Shown: positions 41,317 to 50,146 of the stretch, in pieces
Numbering within the stretch: position 1 is the stretch's first letter
Layout of the letters: the number at the start of each line of letters is the position of its first letter
Assembly (NCBI GenBank): GCA_964236465.1
Contig: CAXSBZ010000001.1
Location: forward strand, 1 to 64,000
Direction of reading: 5' to 3'
Length of the DNA: 64,000 nucleotides
Origin: Mucilaginibacter_A sp964236465
GTDB taxonomy: Bacteria > Bacteroidota > Bacteroidia > Sphingobacteriales > Sphingobacteriaceae
Notes under the pieces: model-generated
Databases searched by the model: none
What the model was told of the DNA's origin: nothing
What the model saw: the letters and a program-made list of their open reading frames with translations, nothing else
Position numbers and translations under genes: made by a program

Positions 41317-41670
41317 TTATCCTTCCATGTGCAGCCAGGCTTTTTTGGCCAGCAGCTCTTCTTTGCTTTCACGCACATCTTCGTCATCCACACAGCAATC
41401 CACCGGACAAACGGCTGCACATTGCGGCTCATCATGGAAACCTACGCACTCGGTACATTTATCAGAAACGATGTAATAAACTTCATCAGAAATTGCAGCA
41501 TTCGGCTCTTCTGCGTTCAAAGTAGAACCATCTCCAAAATCAATAATGCCTTTTAAACCAGTTCCCTCAGAAAATTTCCAGGCGGCACCGGCATCATAAA
41601 TGGCATTGTTCGGGCATTCCGGTTCGCAAGCCCCGCAGTTTATACATTCATCAGTAATTTTAATTGCCAT
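41317..41670 (-). CDS. Dicluster 4Fe-4S ferredoxin
   Basis: Electron carrier of 117 residues with two [4Fe-4S] sites: ECINCGACEPECPNNAIY supplies the first cysteine set and KCTECVGFHDEPQCAAVCPVDCC the second, with the insertion between second and third cysteines seen in the 7-8 Fe type. The C-terminal helix is EELLAKKAWLHME. Divergent from the acyl-CoA reductase gene, an arrangement common in Bacteroidota. Reductant for an unknown oxidoreductase. Confidence 0.93.
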   Translation of the reverse strand: MAIKITDECINCGACEPECPNNAIYDAGAAWKFSEGTGLKGIIDFGDGSTLNAEEPNAAISDEVYYIVSDKCTECVGFHDEPQCAAVCPVDCCVDDEDVRESKEELLAKKAWLHMEG

Positions 41671-41787
41671 AACGCTATCCTTAAAAAGCTAAATGATACA
41701 TTTGCTTTGCATCAATTTTTGATGTGCAGTAATGTTTTGCAAAGATAACAAAAATTGCATTTTCAAGTTTTAAGCTTTGCTATTTAT

Positions 41788-42810
41788 ATGTCAGAATTGA
41801 TTAAAATAAACCTCATAAAAACCTTATCGGATTTAGGAAATGAATTGTTAAAACCTTCCGCCGAACTGCTTCAAATCATTGATCAGGAAAAACAATACAA
41901 CGCCTGGTTCACCCCCGAAAACGTTTTGCAAGCCGTACAGGCAATCGGAAAAATGCTGAACCAAACTGATCTGGAAAAATGGCTTCCGCAAAATTCCGAT
42001 GCTGTTTTTACCGGCAAAAAAATTGGCTTGGTGCTGGCCGGGAATATTCCGCTGGTTGGTTTTCATGATGTGCTTTGCGTGCTGGCTTCCGGCCATTTTG
42101 CTTTGATCAAAGCTTCTGCAAATGATTCAAGGTTAATTAGTTATATTTTGAAAAGATTGGTTTTGCTCGAGCCGGAATTTGCAAACCGATATGAGTTTAC
42201 TGAACGTTTGGCTGGTTTTGATGCCGTGATGGCTACCGGAAGCAACAATACTTCGCGCTATTTTGAATATTATTTTGGTAAAGTGCCCAACATTATCCGC
42301 AAAAACCGAAACAGTTTAGCTTTACTTTCAGGTGATGAAAGCGAAGAAGATTTGCAAAAATTAGGGCATGATATTTTTGATTACTTTGGATTGGGTTGCC
42401 GCAGTGTTTCCAAATTGCTGGTTCCGGAAGGTTATGATTTCGGGAAATTGTTCCGGGCGATAGAACTTTTTCAACCGATCATCAACCATCATAAATACAA
42501 CAACAATTACGATTACAACAAATCCATTTACTTAGTTAATCAGGCCAAACATCTGGATAATGGTTTTTTGTTGCTGAAGCAGGACGAGAAAATTGCTTCG
42601 CCGCTGGCCGTTTTATATTATGGTTTTTATGCTGATTTGAATGATGCAAACCGCCAACTAAACCAGCAAAAAGAAGCCTTGCAATGCGTGGTAAGTAATA
42701 TGCAAGTTGTTGCAGATGTGCAAGTTGTGGGTTTCGGTGAGAGCCAGCAGCCCAAACTTTGGGATTATGCTGATGGTGTAGATACAATGGCTTTTTTACG
42801 AAGCATCTGA
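41788..42810 (+). CDS. Acyl-CoA reductase, LuxC type
   Basis: Aldehyde-dehydrogenase-fold enzyme of 340 residues resembling LuxC acyl-CoA/acyl-protein reductases (GLVLAGNIPLVGFHDVLCVLASGH, CRSVSKLLVP with the candidate nucleophile Cys in DYFGLGCRSVS, HHKYNNNYDYNKS). No luxD/luxE/luxAB genes are near, so luminescence is not implied. Divergent from a ferredoxin gene. ATG 41788 is chosen over an upstream TTG. A full motif copy (41999-42026, core ATGCTGTTTTTACC, tail AAAATTGG) encodes DAVFTGKKIGL. Confidence 0.88.
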   Translation: MSELIKINLIKTLSDLGNELLKPSAELLQIIDQEKQYNAWFTPENVLQAVQAIGKMLNQTDLEKWLPQNSDAVFTGKKIGLVLAGNIPLVGFHDVLCVLASGHFALIKASANDSRLISYILKRLVLLEPEFANRYEFTERLAGFDAVMATGSNNTSRYFEYYFGKVPNIIRKNRNSLALLSGDESEEDLQKLGHDIFDYFGLGCRSVSKLLVPEGYDFGKLFRAIELFQPIINHHKYNNNYDYNKSIYLVNQAKHLDNGFLLLKQDEKIASPLAVLYYGFYADLNDANRQLNQQKEALQCVVSNMQVVADVQVVGFGESQQPKLWDYADGVDTMAFLRSI

Positions 42811-42834
42811 GTTTTTAGGTGCTAAAAGAAGCAT
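42810..42834 (-). repeat. Dispersed motif copy after the acyl-CoA reductase gene
   Basis: Reverse copy, AGTTTTTAGGT then core GCTAAAAGAAGCAT, starting at the last base of the stop codon. Confidence 0.85.
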
Positions 42835-42893
42835 CGGTTTAAAATCAAAATCAACCGAAAAAAATCTTACATAAATTTTAACTTTGGCAGCGG

Positions 42894-43097
42894 ATGTACA
42901 TTATCAAAGTAAAAGGAGTTGCCAAAATACCGGATTATGTGCAGCTGCGCGATGAAAAGTTTACTTTGCTGGCTTATTTCCGGGTAGACAGGCCGGAAAA
43001 AACGCTGGATAAACTGGGATTGGCCGACAAAGCAGAACAGATCATGAATATTGTAAAAGACCTACCATTTGGTCAAATCTTAAAACTGGAACTTTAA
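42894..43097 (+). CDS. Conserved small protein upstream of ftsE
   Basis: Protein of 67 residues, MYIIKVKGVAKIPDYVQLRD, ending LPFGQILKLEL, with a beta-alpha-beta pattern. It ends two bases before ftsE, so the two are co-transcribed. No family function recognised; the tight linkage suggests a link with division or envelope work, which is inference. Confidence 0.75.
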   Translation: MYIIKVKGVAKIPDYVQLRDEKFTLLAYFRVDRPEKTLDKLGLADKAEQIMNIVKDLPFGQILKLEL

Positions 43098-43099
43098 AA

Positions 43100-43783
43100 A
43101 TGCTTGGCAATACCGTCATCCAACTTCAAAATACCGACGTTTTTCAGCAGAAACATTTAGTGCTTTCTGATGTGAACTTGGAAATTAACAGAGGCGAATT
43201 TGTGTGGCTGATCGGCCAGACCGGTTCGGGCAAAAGTAGTTTGCTGAAAATATTGTACGGCGATTTGCACCTGACAACCGGTGATGGACATGCAGGCGGA
43301 TACAATTTGAAAACGCTGGCGAATAAAGAAGTGCCTTTTTTAAGGCGGAAACTGGGTATCGTTTTTCAGGATTTTCAGTTGCTTTCTGATCGCACGGTAG
43401 AAAAAAACTTGGAATTTGTACTGAAAGCTACCGGCTGGAAAGATAAAGTTAAAATTAGCGAACGCGTTCGTGATGTGCTTGAAAAAGTAGGTTTACGATC
43501 AAAACTCAAAAAAATGCCGCACGAAATTTCTGGCGGCGAGCAGCAGCGCGTGGTGATTGCGCGAGCTTTGCTGAATGAGCCGGAAGTAATTTTGGCAGAT
43601 GAGCCAACGGGAAACTTGGACCCAAATACTTCAGAAGAAATTGTGATGCTGCTGAAACAGATTAGTTTGGGCGGTACGGCCGTGTTGGTAGCCACACATG
43701 ATTATCATATTATCCGCACTTTTCCTTCACGTATTATCAGGTGTGAAAATGGAAAAGTGATAGACAATGTGGAGTTTGTTTAA
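43100..43783 (+). CDS. ftsE: FtsE-type ABC transporter ATPase
   Basis: ABC ATPase of 227 residues. Walker A GQTGSGKSS, Q-loop FQDFQLLSDRTVEKN, signature ISGGEQQRVVIARAL, Walker B VILADEPTGNLDP and H-loop ATHDYH are all present. FtsE pairs with the FtsX permease to activate peptidoglycan hydrolases at the septum; no ftsX follows here, as is usual in Bacteroidota where it sits elsewhere. The assignment rests on the LSDRTVEKNLEFVL and NLDPNTSEEIVMLL segments. Confidence 0.88.
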   Translation: MLGNTVIQLQNTDVFQQKHLVLSDVNLEINRGEFVWLIGQTGSGKSSLLKILYGDLHLTTGDGHAGGYNLKTLANKEVPFLRRKLGIVFQDFQLLSDRTVEKNLEFVLKATGWKDKVKISERVRDVLEKVGLRSKLKKMPHEISGGEQQRVVIARALLNEPEVILADEPTGNLDPNTSEEIVMLLKQISLGGTAVLVATHDYHIIRTFPSRIIRCENGKVIDNVEFV

Positions 43784-43828
43784 GTAGGAAATCTGTACTA
43801 AAACTTCTGATTATAGTTTTAGATTTTG

Positions 43829-43855
43829 ATGCTGTTTTTATCGGCATAAAATTGG
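43829..43855 (+). repeat. Dispersed motif, full length
   Basis: Forward copy: ATGCTGTTTTTATC, GGCAT, AAAATTGG; identical to 25354-25380. Confidence 0.92.
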
Positions 43856-43872
43856 ATCATACTGCCAAATAG

Positions 43873-43969
43873 CTGTCAGGCTCAATTTTTGAAGCAGACA
43901 AAATAAAACCAATGGATTACAACTGGCTGACAGCCTGACGGTTTTTAGCTGCATGGCAGGAAACTTGTT
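43873..43969 (+). promoter_or_regulatory. Sigma-54-like promoter with upstream inverted sites before grpE-dnaJ
   Basis: TGGCAGGAAACTTGTT (43954-43969) fits the -24/-12 pattern TGGCA-N6-TTGc with the right spacing, 18 bases before the grpE start. Upstream, CTGTCAG (43873-43879) and CTGACAG (43927-43933) are inverse seven-base words, followed by CCTGACGG, which could be activator sites. No TAnnTTTG element is visible. Confidence 0.5.
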
Positions 43970-43986
43970 CTCCAAAAAATTACATT

Positions 43987-44607
43987 ATGAATTTTAACGA
44001 TTTACTGAAGAAGATGAAAAAAGAAGAACCAACTTCAACAGAAAAAACTAATAATATGGACGAGATTTTTGATGAATTTCAGCAGGTAAACGAAGCACGC
44101 CAAAACCAGAAAAACGAAGCAGAAAACGTTGACTTTGAAGGCGATACTTCCGAAACTGCTGTCGGAGATAAACATAAAGAAGAACTGGCACTGGCTAATG
44201 ATAAGTTTCTGCGTTTGTATGCAGAGTTTGATAATTACAAACGCCGTACTTCCAAAGAACGGATTGATTTGCTGCAAACCGCTGGTAAAGATGTAATTGT
44301 GTCTTTACTGCCGGTTTTGGATGATTTTGAACGTGCCAGCCGCGCTATCGAAAACGCAAAAGACGTTGCTGCCGTAAAAGAAGGCGTAGGTTTGGTGTAC
44401 AGCAAGCTTAAAAATTTGTTGGCCCAGAAAGGTTTAAAAGAAATGGTATCCAAAGGGCAACCTTTTGATGCAGATATACACGAAGCGGTAACCAATATCC
44501 CGGCACCAACAGATGATTTGAAAGGTAAAATTGTGGATGTTTTGGAAGAAGGATATTTGTTGAATGACAAGGTGATCCGCTTTGCAAAAGTGGTTGTTGG
44601 CGCATAA
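43987..44607 (+). CDS. grpE: Nucleotide exchange factor GrpE
   Basis: Releases ADP from DnaK. The 206-residue protein has an acidic disordered N-terminus, a long dimer-forming coiled coil (ELALANDKFLRLYAEFDNYKRRTSKERI) and the C-terminal wing (FDADIHEAVTNIPA, KGKIVDVLEEGYLLNDKVIRFAKVVV). The dnaJ gene follows 80 bases on; dnaK is elsewhere. A sigma-54-like promoter lies upstream. Confidence 0.95.
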   Translation: MNFNDLLKKMKKEEPTSTEKTNNMDEIFDEFQQVNEARQNQKNEAENVDFEGDTSETAVGDKHKEELALANDKFLRLYAEFDNYKRRTSKERIDLLQTAGKDVIVSLLPVLDDFERASRAIENAKDVAAVKEGVGLVYSKLKNLLAQKGLKEMVSKGQPFDADIHEAVTNIPAPTDDLKGKIVDVLEEGYLLNDKVIRFAKVVVGA

Positions 44608-44615
44608 GGTAGAAA

Positions 44616-44650
44616 ATGGATCATGGTTTATGGTTCATGGTTTGGCTGAT
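44616..44650. repeat. Degenerate 'tggttcatggtt' repeats between grpE and dnaJ
   Basis: Short imperfect repeats of GATCATGGTTTATG / GTTCATGGTTTGG in an 80-base gap. The same word family recurs at 50014-50056 and, inverted, at 53676-53735. Confidence 0.55.
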
Positions 44651-44687
44651 TGTTTATACCTGAAAGCTGATACCTAAAAGTAAGAAA

Positions 44688-45860
44688 ATGGCAAAAAGAG
44701 ATTATTACGATATACTGGGCGTTGCAAAAGGTGCTGATGCTGATGAGATTAAAAAAGCTTATCGGAAGATGGCCATCAAATACCATCCGGATAAAAACCC
44801 CGGTGATAAGCAATCCGAAGAAAACTTTAAAGAAGCAGCCGAAGCTTACGAGGTTTTGAGCAAACCAGAGAAACGCCAGCGTTATGACCAATTCGGCCAT
44901 GCTGCCAATGCGCAATCTCCAAATGGTGGCGGGTATGGTGGCGGGCCGGGCGGCATGAATATGGAAGATATTTTCAGCCAGTTTGGAGATATTTTTGGTG
45001 GCGGAGGCGGCAGTCCGTTTGAAAGCTTTTTTGGCGGAGGTCGACAAAGTGGTGGTGGCCAACGGGTTACACGCGGAACTAATTTAAGAATCAAAGTAAA
45101 ACTAACGCTGGAAGAAATTGCCAACGGTGTTGAAAAGAAAGTAAAAGTAAACAAACAAGTGCTTTGCGAGACCTGCGATGGCACAGGCGCAAAAGATAAA
45201 GCATCGTTCCAAACCTGTAAAACTTGTGGCGGTTCTGGTGCGGTTCGCCGGGTTACGAATACGATTTTGGGTCAGATGCAAACTACCAGCACCTGCCCTA
45301 CCTGCAACGGTGAAGGTTCTACCATTACTTCAAAATGTACTGTTTGCCACGGCGACGGCATAGTTCGCGGAGAAGAAACTATCAGCATCAATATTCCGGC
45401 TGGCGTGAGTGAAGGGATGCAACTGAGCATGAGCGGCAAGGGTAACGCTGCCCCTCGTGGCGGTGTTCCGGGAGATTTGATTATCTTGATTGAAGAAATT
45501 CCGCATGAAACTTTAAAGCGCGATGGCAACAATATTATTTACGATTTGCATGTCAACTTTGTAGATGCCGTTTTGGGAACCAGCGTAGAAGTGCCAACAA
45601 TTGACGGAAAAGCAAAAATCAAGATCGATCCGGGTACGCAAGGCGGAAAGATATTACGCCTGAAATCCAAAGGCGTTCCGGAGGTTAATTCTTACCAGCG
45701 CGGTGATCAGTTGGTACATATTAATATCTGGACACCCAAAATTGTAAGCCGTGAAGAACGCGACGTGCTGGAGAAATTGCAGAATTCGCCCAATTTCAAA
45801 CCCAATCCGGGCAAAAATGAAAAAAGTTTTATTGAACGGATGAAGGAATATTTCGAGTAA
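44688..45860 (+). CDS. dnaJ: Chaperone DnaJ
   Basis: Hsp40 co-chaperone of 390 residues. The J domain has H33-P34-D35 (KYHPDKNPGD), followed by a Gly/Phe-rich linker (about 75-125) and four zinc-finger repeats (CETCDGTGAK, CKTCGGSGAV, CPTCNGEGST, CTVCHGDGIV), then the C-terminal substrate-binding domains. Full type I length. Co-transcribed with grpE, ending in a strong terminator. Confidence 0.97.
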   Translation: MAKRDYYDILGVAKGADADEIKKAYRKMAIKYHPDKNPGDKQSEENFKEAAEAYEVLSKPEKRQRYDQFGHAANAQSPNGGGYGGGPGGMNMEDIFSQFGDIFGGGGGSPFESFFGGGRQSGGGQRVTRGTNLRIKVKLTLEEIANGVEKKVKVNKQVLCETCDGTGAKDKASFQTCKTCGGSGAVRRVTNTILGQMQTTSTCPTCNGEGSTITSKCTVCHGDGIVRGEETISINIPAGVSEGMQLSMSGKGNAAPRGGVPGDLIILIEEIPHETLKRDGNNIIYDLHVNFVDAVLGTSVEVPTIDGKAKIKIDPGTQGGKILRLKSKGVPEVNSYQRGDQLVHINIWTPKIVSREERDVLEKLQNSPNFKPNPGKNEKSFIERMKEYFE

Positions 45861-45862
45861 CC

Positions 45863-45889
45863 CCAATTTTTACCCGATAAAAACAGCAT
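45863..45889 (-). repeat. Dispersed motif, full length, after dnaJ
   Basis: Reverse copy: CCAATTTTT, ACCC, GATAAAAACAGCAT, between the dnaJ stop and its terminator. Confidence 0.92.
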
Positions 45890-45894
45890 TGAAA

Positions 45895-45931
45895 AGAGCG
45901 GTTGGACTTAACGTCTGACCGCTCTTTTTTT
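45895..45931 (+). terminator. Rho-independent terminator of grpE-dnaJ
   Basis: Stem AGAGCGGT (45895-45902) / ACCGCTCT (45918-45925), then seven T. Confidence 0.85.
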
Positions 45932-46000
45932 GTTCAAAAATTGTGTGTTTAGCTTGATACCTTTTTTGTAAATATTGTTGCTGCAATTTGTAATCGGCTG

Positions 46001-46027
46001 ATGCTGTTTTTATGCACCTTTTTTGGG
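46001..46027 (+). repeat. Dispersed motif copy
   Basis: Forward copy: core ATGCTGTTTTTATG, tail CTTTTTTGGG rather than AAAATTGG. Confidence 0.75.
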
Positions 46028-46046
46028 CTTGTTGTAATAATCGTAT

Positions 46047-48350
46047 TTACTTTTCGATTAATTCCATCTCAATTTTATGATTGATGCTGTGGATAATTTC
46101 ATCCAAATGCTGGGTACAGGTATTCATCATTTTGATAACTTCTTTCTGTTCCTCTGCATCCGTAGTTTCATTGATTAAAGCAATCAAACCCAAAATAGAA
46201 GCTACCGGCCGCCGCAATTCATGTGAACTCATCCAGGCGATATTTTTCAAAATTTCATTTTGCTGCCTAATCTTTTCTTCCTTTTCTTTTCTTGCCGTGA
46301 TGTTGTTTTGAATAGAAATATAACCTTCAAACTTCCCCTCTGCAGAAAAAAGCGGTGTAAATTCTACATTTACCCAATATTTTTCACCATGGGCAGTGTA
46401 ATTGATCATGTCGATAGAAAAATTACGAAAAGCTTTTTTGGCTTCGGCAATTATACCATGTGAATCCGGGTCTGATTCCGTCCCATGTAAAAAAGTCGGG
46501 ATTTTTCCTACAATATCACACAATAGGTAGCCGGTAAAATTTTCAAATGCTTTGTTTACCCATAATATTTTACTGTCTAAATCCAAAATGATGATCAAGT
46601 TGTTCACTTTAGTAATAATATCTGCCAGCCTTTTGTTCTCATTATCAAAACGTTTCAACTTGTCAATATCCTTGATGGCACCAATCATCCGCACAAATTT
46701 GCCTTTTTCATCAAACTGTAAATAACCCTGATCGTACACATATTTGTAACTATTGGTCGTTTTCAGCCGATATTCCATGCCGCAGTTTTGCTCTTTGTAA
46801 CGGATTGCATGTTGATAAACGCCAATCACTTTTGATAAATCATCTGGATGAATCCTGCTTTTCCACCAGTTAATATCCTGCCGAACCTGATCTTGGTTCA
46901 AACCCATCAACTCGGCTATGTTGTCGCTGTATTTAATTTTTCTGCGCCGCACGTCGTAATCGTAAATCAAATCATGCGTTGCTTTAGCCACCAGGTCATA
47001 TCTTTCTACTGCTTCTTTTAGCAGCAAATCTTTTCTCTTGTTCTGTGTAATATCTGTAAAATAAATGGCTGCACCTTCATCCGTAGGATAAGCATTTACG
47101 CAAAACCAGCTGTTGGTGGGATGATAAAACGCTTCAAAGTTTACAAAAACACCATCCTCTATTACTTTTTTGTAATGACTGTAAAATTTCCATTTTCCTG
47201 CTTCCGGAAACAAATCCCAGTACTGATGGCCAACAATTTCTTTCTTTTTCAGATTTAGTAATTTCTCGCAGTTGAGGTTTACATCCGTAAAAACCCAGTT
47301 TCTATTAAGCATGCAATAGCCGTCGTTGATGTTTTCCAGCGTGTTGCTTAAAAGCTGCGAATACTTGTTTTTTTCCAATTGAACCAGTTTCAGCTCGCTC
47401 ACATCCTGCATAGTGCCCAGCACTTTAAACATTTTGCCCTGCTGGTACTGCATTGTGCCCAGCACTTTTACATATTTGGTTTCTCCGTTTTGTTTGAGGT
47501 ATCGATGTTCAATATCCAGATTCTGGCCAAACAGCAGCAAGCTTTCCACAGATTTATTATAAGCAGCCACATCCTCCGGGTGCACCGACTTCAATACTTT
47601 GTTGTAAGTTATTTTTTCAGCCGGGTCAAGATCAAAAATCCGGTACAATTCATCAGACCAGATCAGCTCGCCACTTTCAACAAAATACTCCCACCCGGAT
47701 ACTTTTGCAAGCTTTTCCGTTTCTTTTAATTTTTGCTTTTCTTCCAGCAATACCTCGTTCATCTGCTTCAATTGCTGTTCATACTGCACCTGCCCGGTGA
47801 TATCTGAAGCAAGCACCATTACGGCATTTTTTTTATAAAAGCGAATTTTGTGTGAAGTGATATTGACAAAAATTAAGCTGCCGTCTTTTTTTAAATGCCT
47901 CCAAAGTCCACTTGAAAATTTGGTATCCGTAATGCGGTTAGAAGAATCTACCACTTTTTCACAATCTTCCGAAGGGCGGATATCCTTGATCGTCATCCCT
48001 AAAAATTCCTTTTCGGTGTAGCCGTAAGCAGTAATTGCTGCTTTATTCACAGACAAAAATTGAAAGGAAACCGGGTCATATACCCACAACGGGTTTGGGT
48101 TGCCCGAATACACACTTTGAAAATCTTGTTCCCGTTCTTCAATAGTTTTATTGTTGATAGCAACCAGTTTCAAAATAAGCAAGCCGCTAACCAAAGCAAA
48201 ACAATACGGACTTAAAAGCAATACAAGTTTGATCGTTTCCGGGCTTAACTGTTTATGGAAGATCATCAAAAAACCACTGGTCAAAATCAGCCAGCAGAAG
48301 CAGAACAACAGATAACCCAAAACAAATTTTGCAGTACTTAATTTCATCAA
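46047..48350 (-). CDS. Membrane multi-PAS sensor ending in a kinase dimerisation segment
   Basis: Protein of 767 residues. Two N-terminal membrane helices (VLGYLLFCFCWLILTSGFLMIF and KLVLLLSPYCFALVSGLLILKLV) precede five PAS domains, e.g. NPNPLWVYDPVSFQFLSVNKAAI, GELIWSDELYRIFDL, IKYSDNIAELMGL and ILDLDSKILWVNKAFENFTGY. The end, AWMSSHELRRPVASILGLIALI, is a good histidine-kinase H box with the histidine kept, but the chain stops 60 residues later without N, G1 or G2 boxes. It may pass a redox or ligand signal to a separate kinase. A motif copy (47009-47030, core CTGCTTCTTTTAGC) lies inside. Confidence 0.85.
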   Translation of the reverse strand: MMKLSTAKFVLGYLLFCFCWLILTSGFLMIFHKQLSPETIKLVLLLSPYCFALVSGLLILKLVAINNKTIEEREQDFQSVYSGNPNPLWVYDPVSFQFLSVNKAAITAYGYTEKEFLGMTIKDIRPSEDCEKVVDSSNRITDTKFSSGLWRHLKKDGSLIFVNITSHKIRFYKKNAVMVLASDITGQVQYEQQLKQMNEVLLEEKQKLKETEKLAKVSGWEYFVESGELIWSDELYRIFDLDPAEKITYNKVLKSVHPEDVAAYNKSVESLLLFGQNLDIEHRYLKQNGETKYVKVLGTMQYQQGKMFKVLGTMQDVSELKLVQLEKNKYSQLLSNTLENINDGYCMLNRNWVFTDVNLNCEKLLNLKKKEIVGHQYWDLFPEAGKWKFYSHYKKVIEDGVFVNFEAFYHPTNSWFCVNAYPTDEGAAIYFTDITQNKRKDLLLKEAVERYDLVAKATHDLIYDYDVRRRKIKYSDNIAELMGLNQDQVRQDINWWKSRIHPDDLSKVIGVYQHAIRYKEQNCGMEYRLKTTNSYKYVYDQGYLQFDEKGKFVRMIGAIKDIDKLKRFDNENKRLADIITKVNNLIIILDLDSKILWVNKAFENFTGYLLCDIVGKIPTFLHGTESDPDSHGIIAEAKKAFRNFSIDMINYTAHGEKYWVNVEFTPLFSAEGKFEGYISIQNNITARKEKEEKIRQQNEILKNIAWMSSHELRRPVASILGLIALINETTDAEEQKEVIKMMNTCTQHLDEIIHSINHKIEMELIEK

Positions 48351-48509
48351 ACCCTTCTGTTAAATGTGATGTATCCGCAATCCGTTTCCACCAAAGCGAG
48401 AATAAACACATTTTAAAATGATCACTTTTATCTGCTTGTTCATTTAAAAAATTCGGCTCTGATTTTGTTCATTTTATATTTTTAAAGACCTTCGATACAA
48501 ATTTGAAAT

Positions 48510-50012
48510 ATGCCTGCCGCATTTACCCTAACATTAAATCATATTCAGGTTCGTCAGGCTGCTTATACGTTGTTTGATGAGCTAAGTTTGGAAATTAAAA
48601 TTGGCGAAAACTGGGCTTTGATAGGCGAAAGCGGATCAGGAAAAAGTGCTTTGTTGCAAACCATTGCCGGAAACTTAGCCATTTCTGCAGGTACAATTGT
48701 GTATCATTTTTATGAATTGGCGAAGCAACACCATTTGGCTGATACTTCTTTTACCGCACAAAAATTGATGGCAATGGTTGCATCCAAACATCATTTTAAA
48801 AACCTGGCCAACACCAAAGATTTTTATTATCAGCAACGGTACAATTCTTCGGATGCCGAAGATGCGCCAACGGTTGATTCTTATCTAAACCAAATTTCTA
48901 AAAGTACAATTGTAAACCCAACTTGGACATTTGAGCACACTATCCAAAAGCTTAAATTGGAACTTTTGCTGGACAAGCAACTGATCAAACTTTCTAACGG
49001 CGAAACCAAAAGGCTTTTGATTGCAGCAGCTTTGCTAAAACATCCGAGTTTGCTTTTGCTGGATAATCCGCTCGCTGGTTTGGATGTGCAAACCAGATTG
49101 GAATTTAATGCTTTAATTACTAAAATCAGCAATAGCGGGATCACCATCATCATGGCTACTTCTCCGCACGAAATCCCGGATGCGATAACTAACATTGCCA
49201 TTTTAGATCAGCAGAAAATCAAAAAAACAATGCTAAAAGAAGCATTTGAACCGGAAACGTTTAAAAGTGAAACCGTTCCCATTGATTTGCATGAATTGAA
49301 ATTGCTCTGCCAAAAACCGGATGCTTCTTTTACCACTATAATTTCAATGGAAAATGTAAACATCCGCTATGGTGAAAAGCAAATCCTGAATAATATCAAC
49401 TGGAAGGTTTTGCCGGGCGAAAGATGGGCTTTACTTGGACCGAACGGTGCCGGGAAATCTACCTTATTAAGTTTGATCAATGGTGATAACCCGCAGGCTT
49501 ATGCCAACAAAATTGTATTGTTTGACCGAAAAAGAGGAAGCGGTGAAAGCATTTGGGACATCAAACAAAAAATTGGTTTTGTATCGCCGGAATTGTATCA
49601 ATACTTCCCGTCAGAAAGTTCTTGTTTGCAAGTAATCGAATCCGGCTTTTATGATACTTTGGGTTTATTCCGGCCTTCCAACTCCGAGAAAAATGCGCTG
49701 GCTTTGCGCTGGATGAAACTGCTCCGAATTGAAAACCATGCAAGCAAATTGCTCAAAAATGTAACTGCAAGTACACAACGTTTGGTTTTGCTGGCGAGGG
49801 CTTTGGTCAAGAATCCGCCTTTGCTGATTTTTGATGAACCTTGCCAGGGTTTGGATGATCAGCAGCAGCAACATTTTAAATATCTGCTGGAACAAATCTG
49901 CCAAAACAACTATACAACTTTAATTTATGTTACACATTATCCACACGAAATTCCAGATGTAGTTGATCAGGTTTTGAGGTTAGAAAAAGGGGAAATGGTT
50001 GATGGTTGGTAG
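48510..50012 (+). CDS. Double ABC ATPase (ModF/PhrA-like)
   Basis: Single chain of 500 residues with two ABC cassettes and no membrane part. The first has Walker A GESGSGKS, signature LSNGETKRLLIA and Walker B LLLLDNPLAGLD; the second has GPNGAGKS, a weak signature (TASTQRLVLLARAL) and LLIFDEPCQGLDD. The layout matches ModF/PhrA proteins, once linked to molybdate uptake or photorepair without a firm role. Three motif copies lie inside (48742-48768 core ATACTTCTTTTACC, 49232-49245 core GCTAAAAGAAGCAT, 49321-49347 core ATGCTTCTTTTACC), the most in any gene here. Confidence 0.85.
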   Translation: MPAAFTLTLNHIQVRQAAYTLFDELSLEIKIGENWALIGESGSGKSALLQTIAGNLAISAGTIVYHFYELAKQHHLADTSFTAQKLMAMVASKHHFKNLANTKDFYYQQRYNSSDAEDAPTVDSYLNQISKSTIVNPTWTFEHTIQKLKLELLLDKQLIKLSNGETKRLLIAAALLKHPSLLLLDNPLAGLDVQTRLEFNALITKISNSGITIIMATSPHEIPDAITNIAILDQQKIKKTMLKEAFEPETFKSETVPIDLHELKLLCQKPDASFTTIISMENVNIRYGEKQILNNINWKVLPGERWALLGPNGAGKSTLLSLINGDNPQAYANKIVLFDRKRGSGESIWDIKQKIGFVSPELYQYFPSESSCLQVIESGFYDTLGLFRPSNSEKNALALRWMKLLRIENHASKLLKNVTASTQRLVLLARALVKNPPLLIFDEPCQGLDDQQQQHFKYLLEQICQNNYTTLIYVTHYPHEIPDVVDQVLRLEKGEMVDGW

Positions 50013-50013
50013 T

Positions 50014-50056
50014 TGATAGTTTGTGGTTCATAGTAGATTGTTCATGGTAGATGGTA
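50014..50056. repeat. Left degenerate repeat flank of the AraC/Tet(X)-like/MFS cluster
   Basis: Runs of GGTTGGTAGTTGATAGTTTG / GGTTCATAGTAGATTG / GTTCATGGTAGATGG. The same words occur in reverse complement at 53676-53735, so the cluster sits between inverted flanks. Confidence 0.55.
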
Positions 50057-50146
50057 AGTTCTCGCATAGAATAACAGATTTCAAAATACGCTGAAATACC
50101 GCTTTATCATTTTCCTTCATACTAGTATTTAATGTAACCTCTGAAT

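Noticed and set aside
41788..42810. Bioluminescence gene (luxC)
   Set aside because: No luxABDE partners; this acyl-CoA reductase beside a ferredoxin is ordinary in Bacteroidota.
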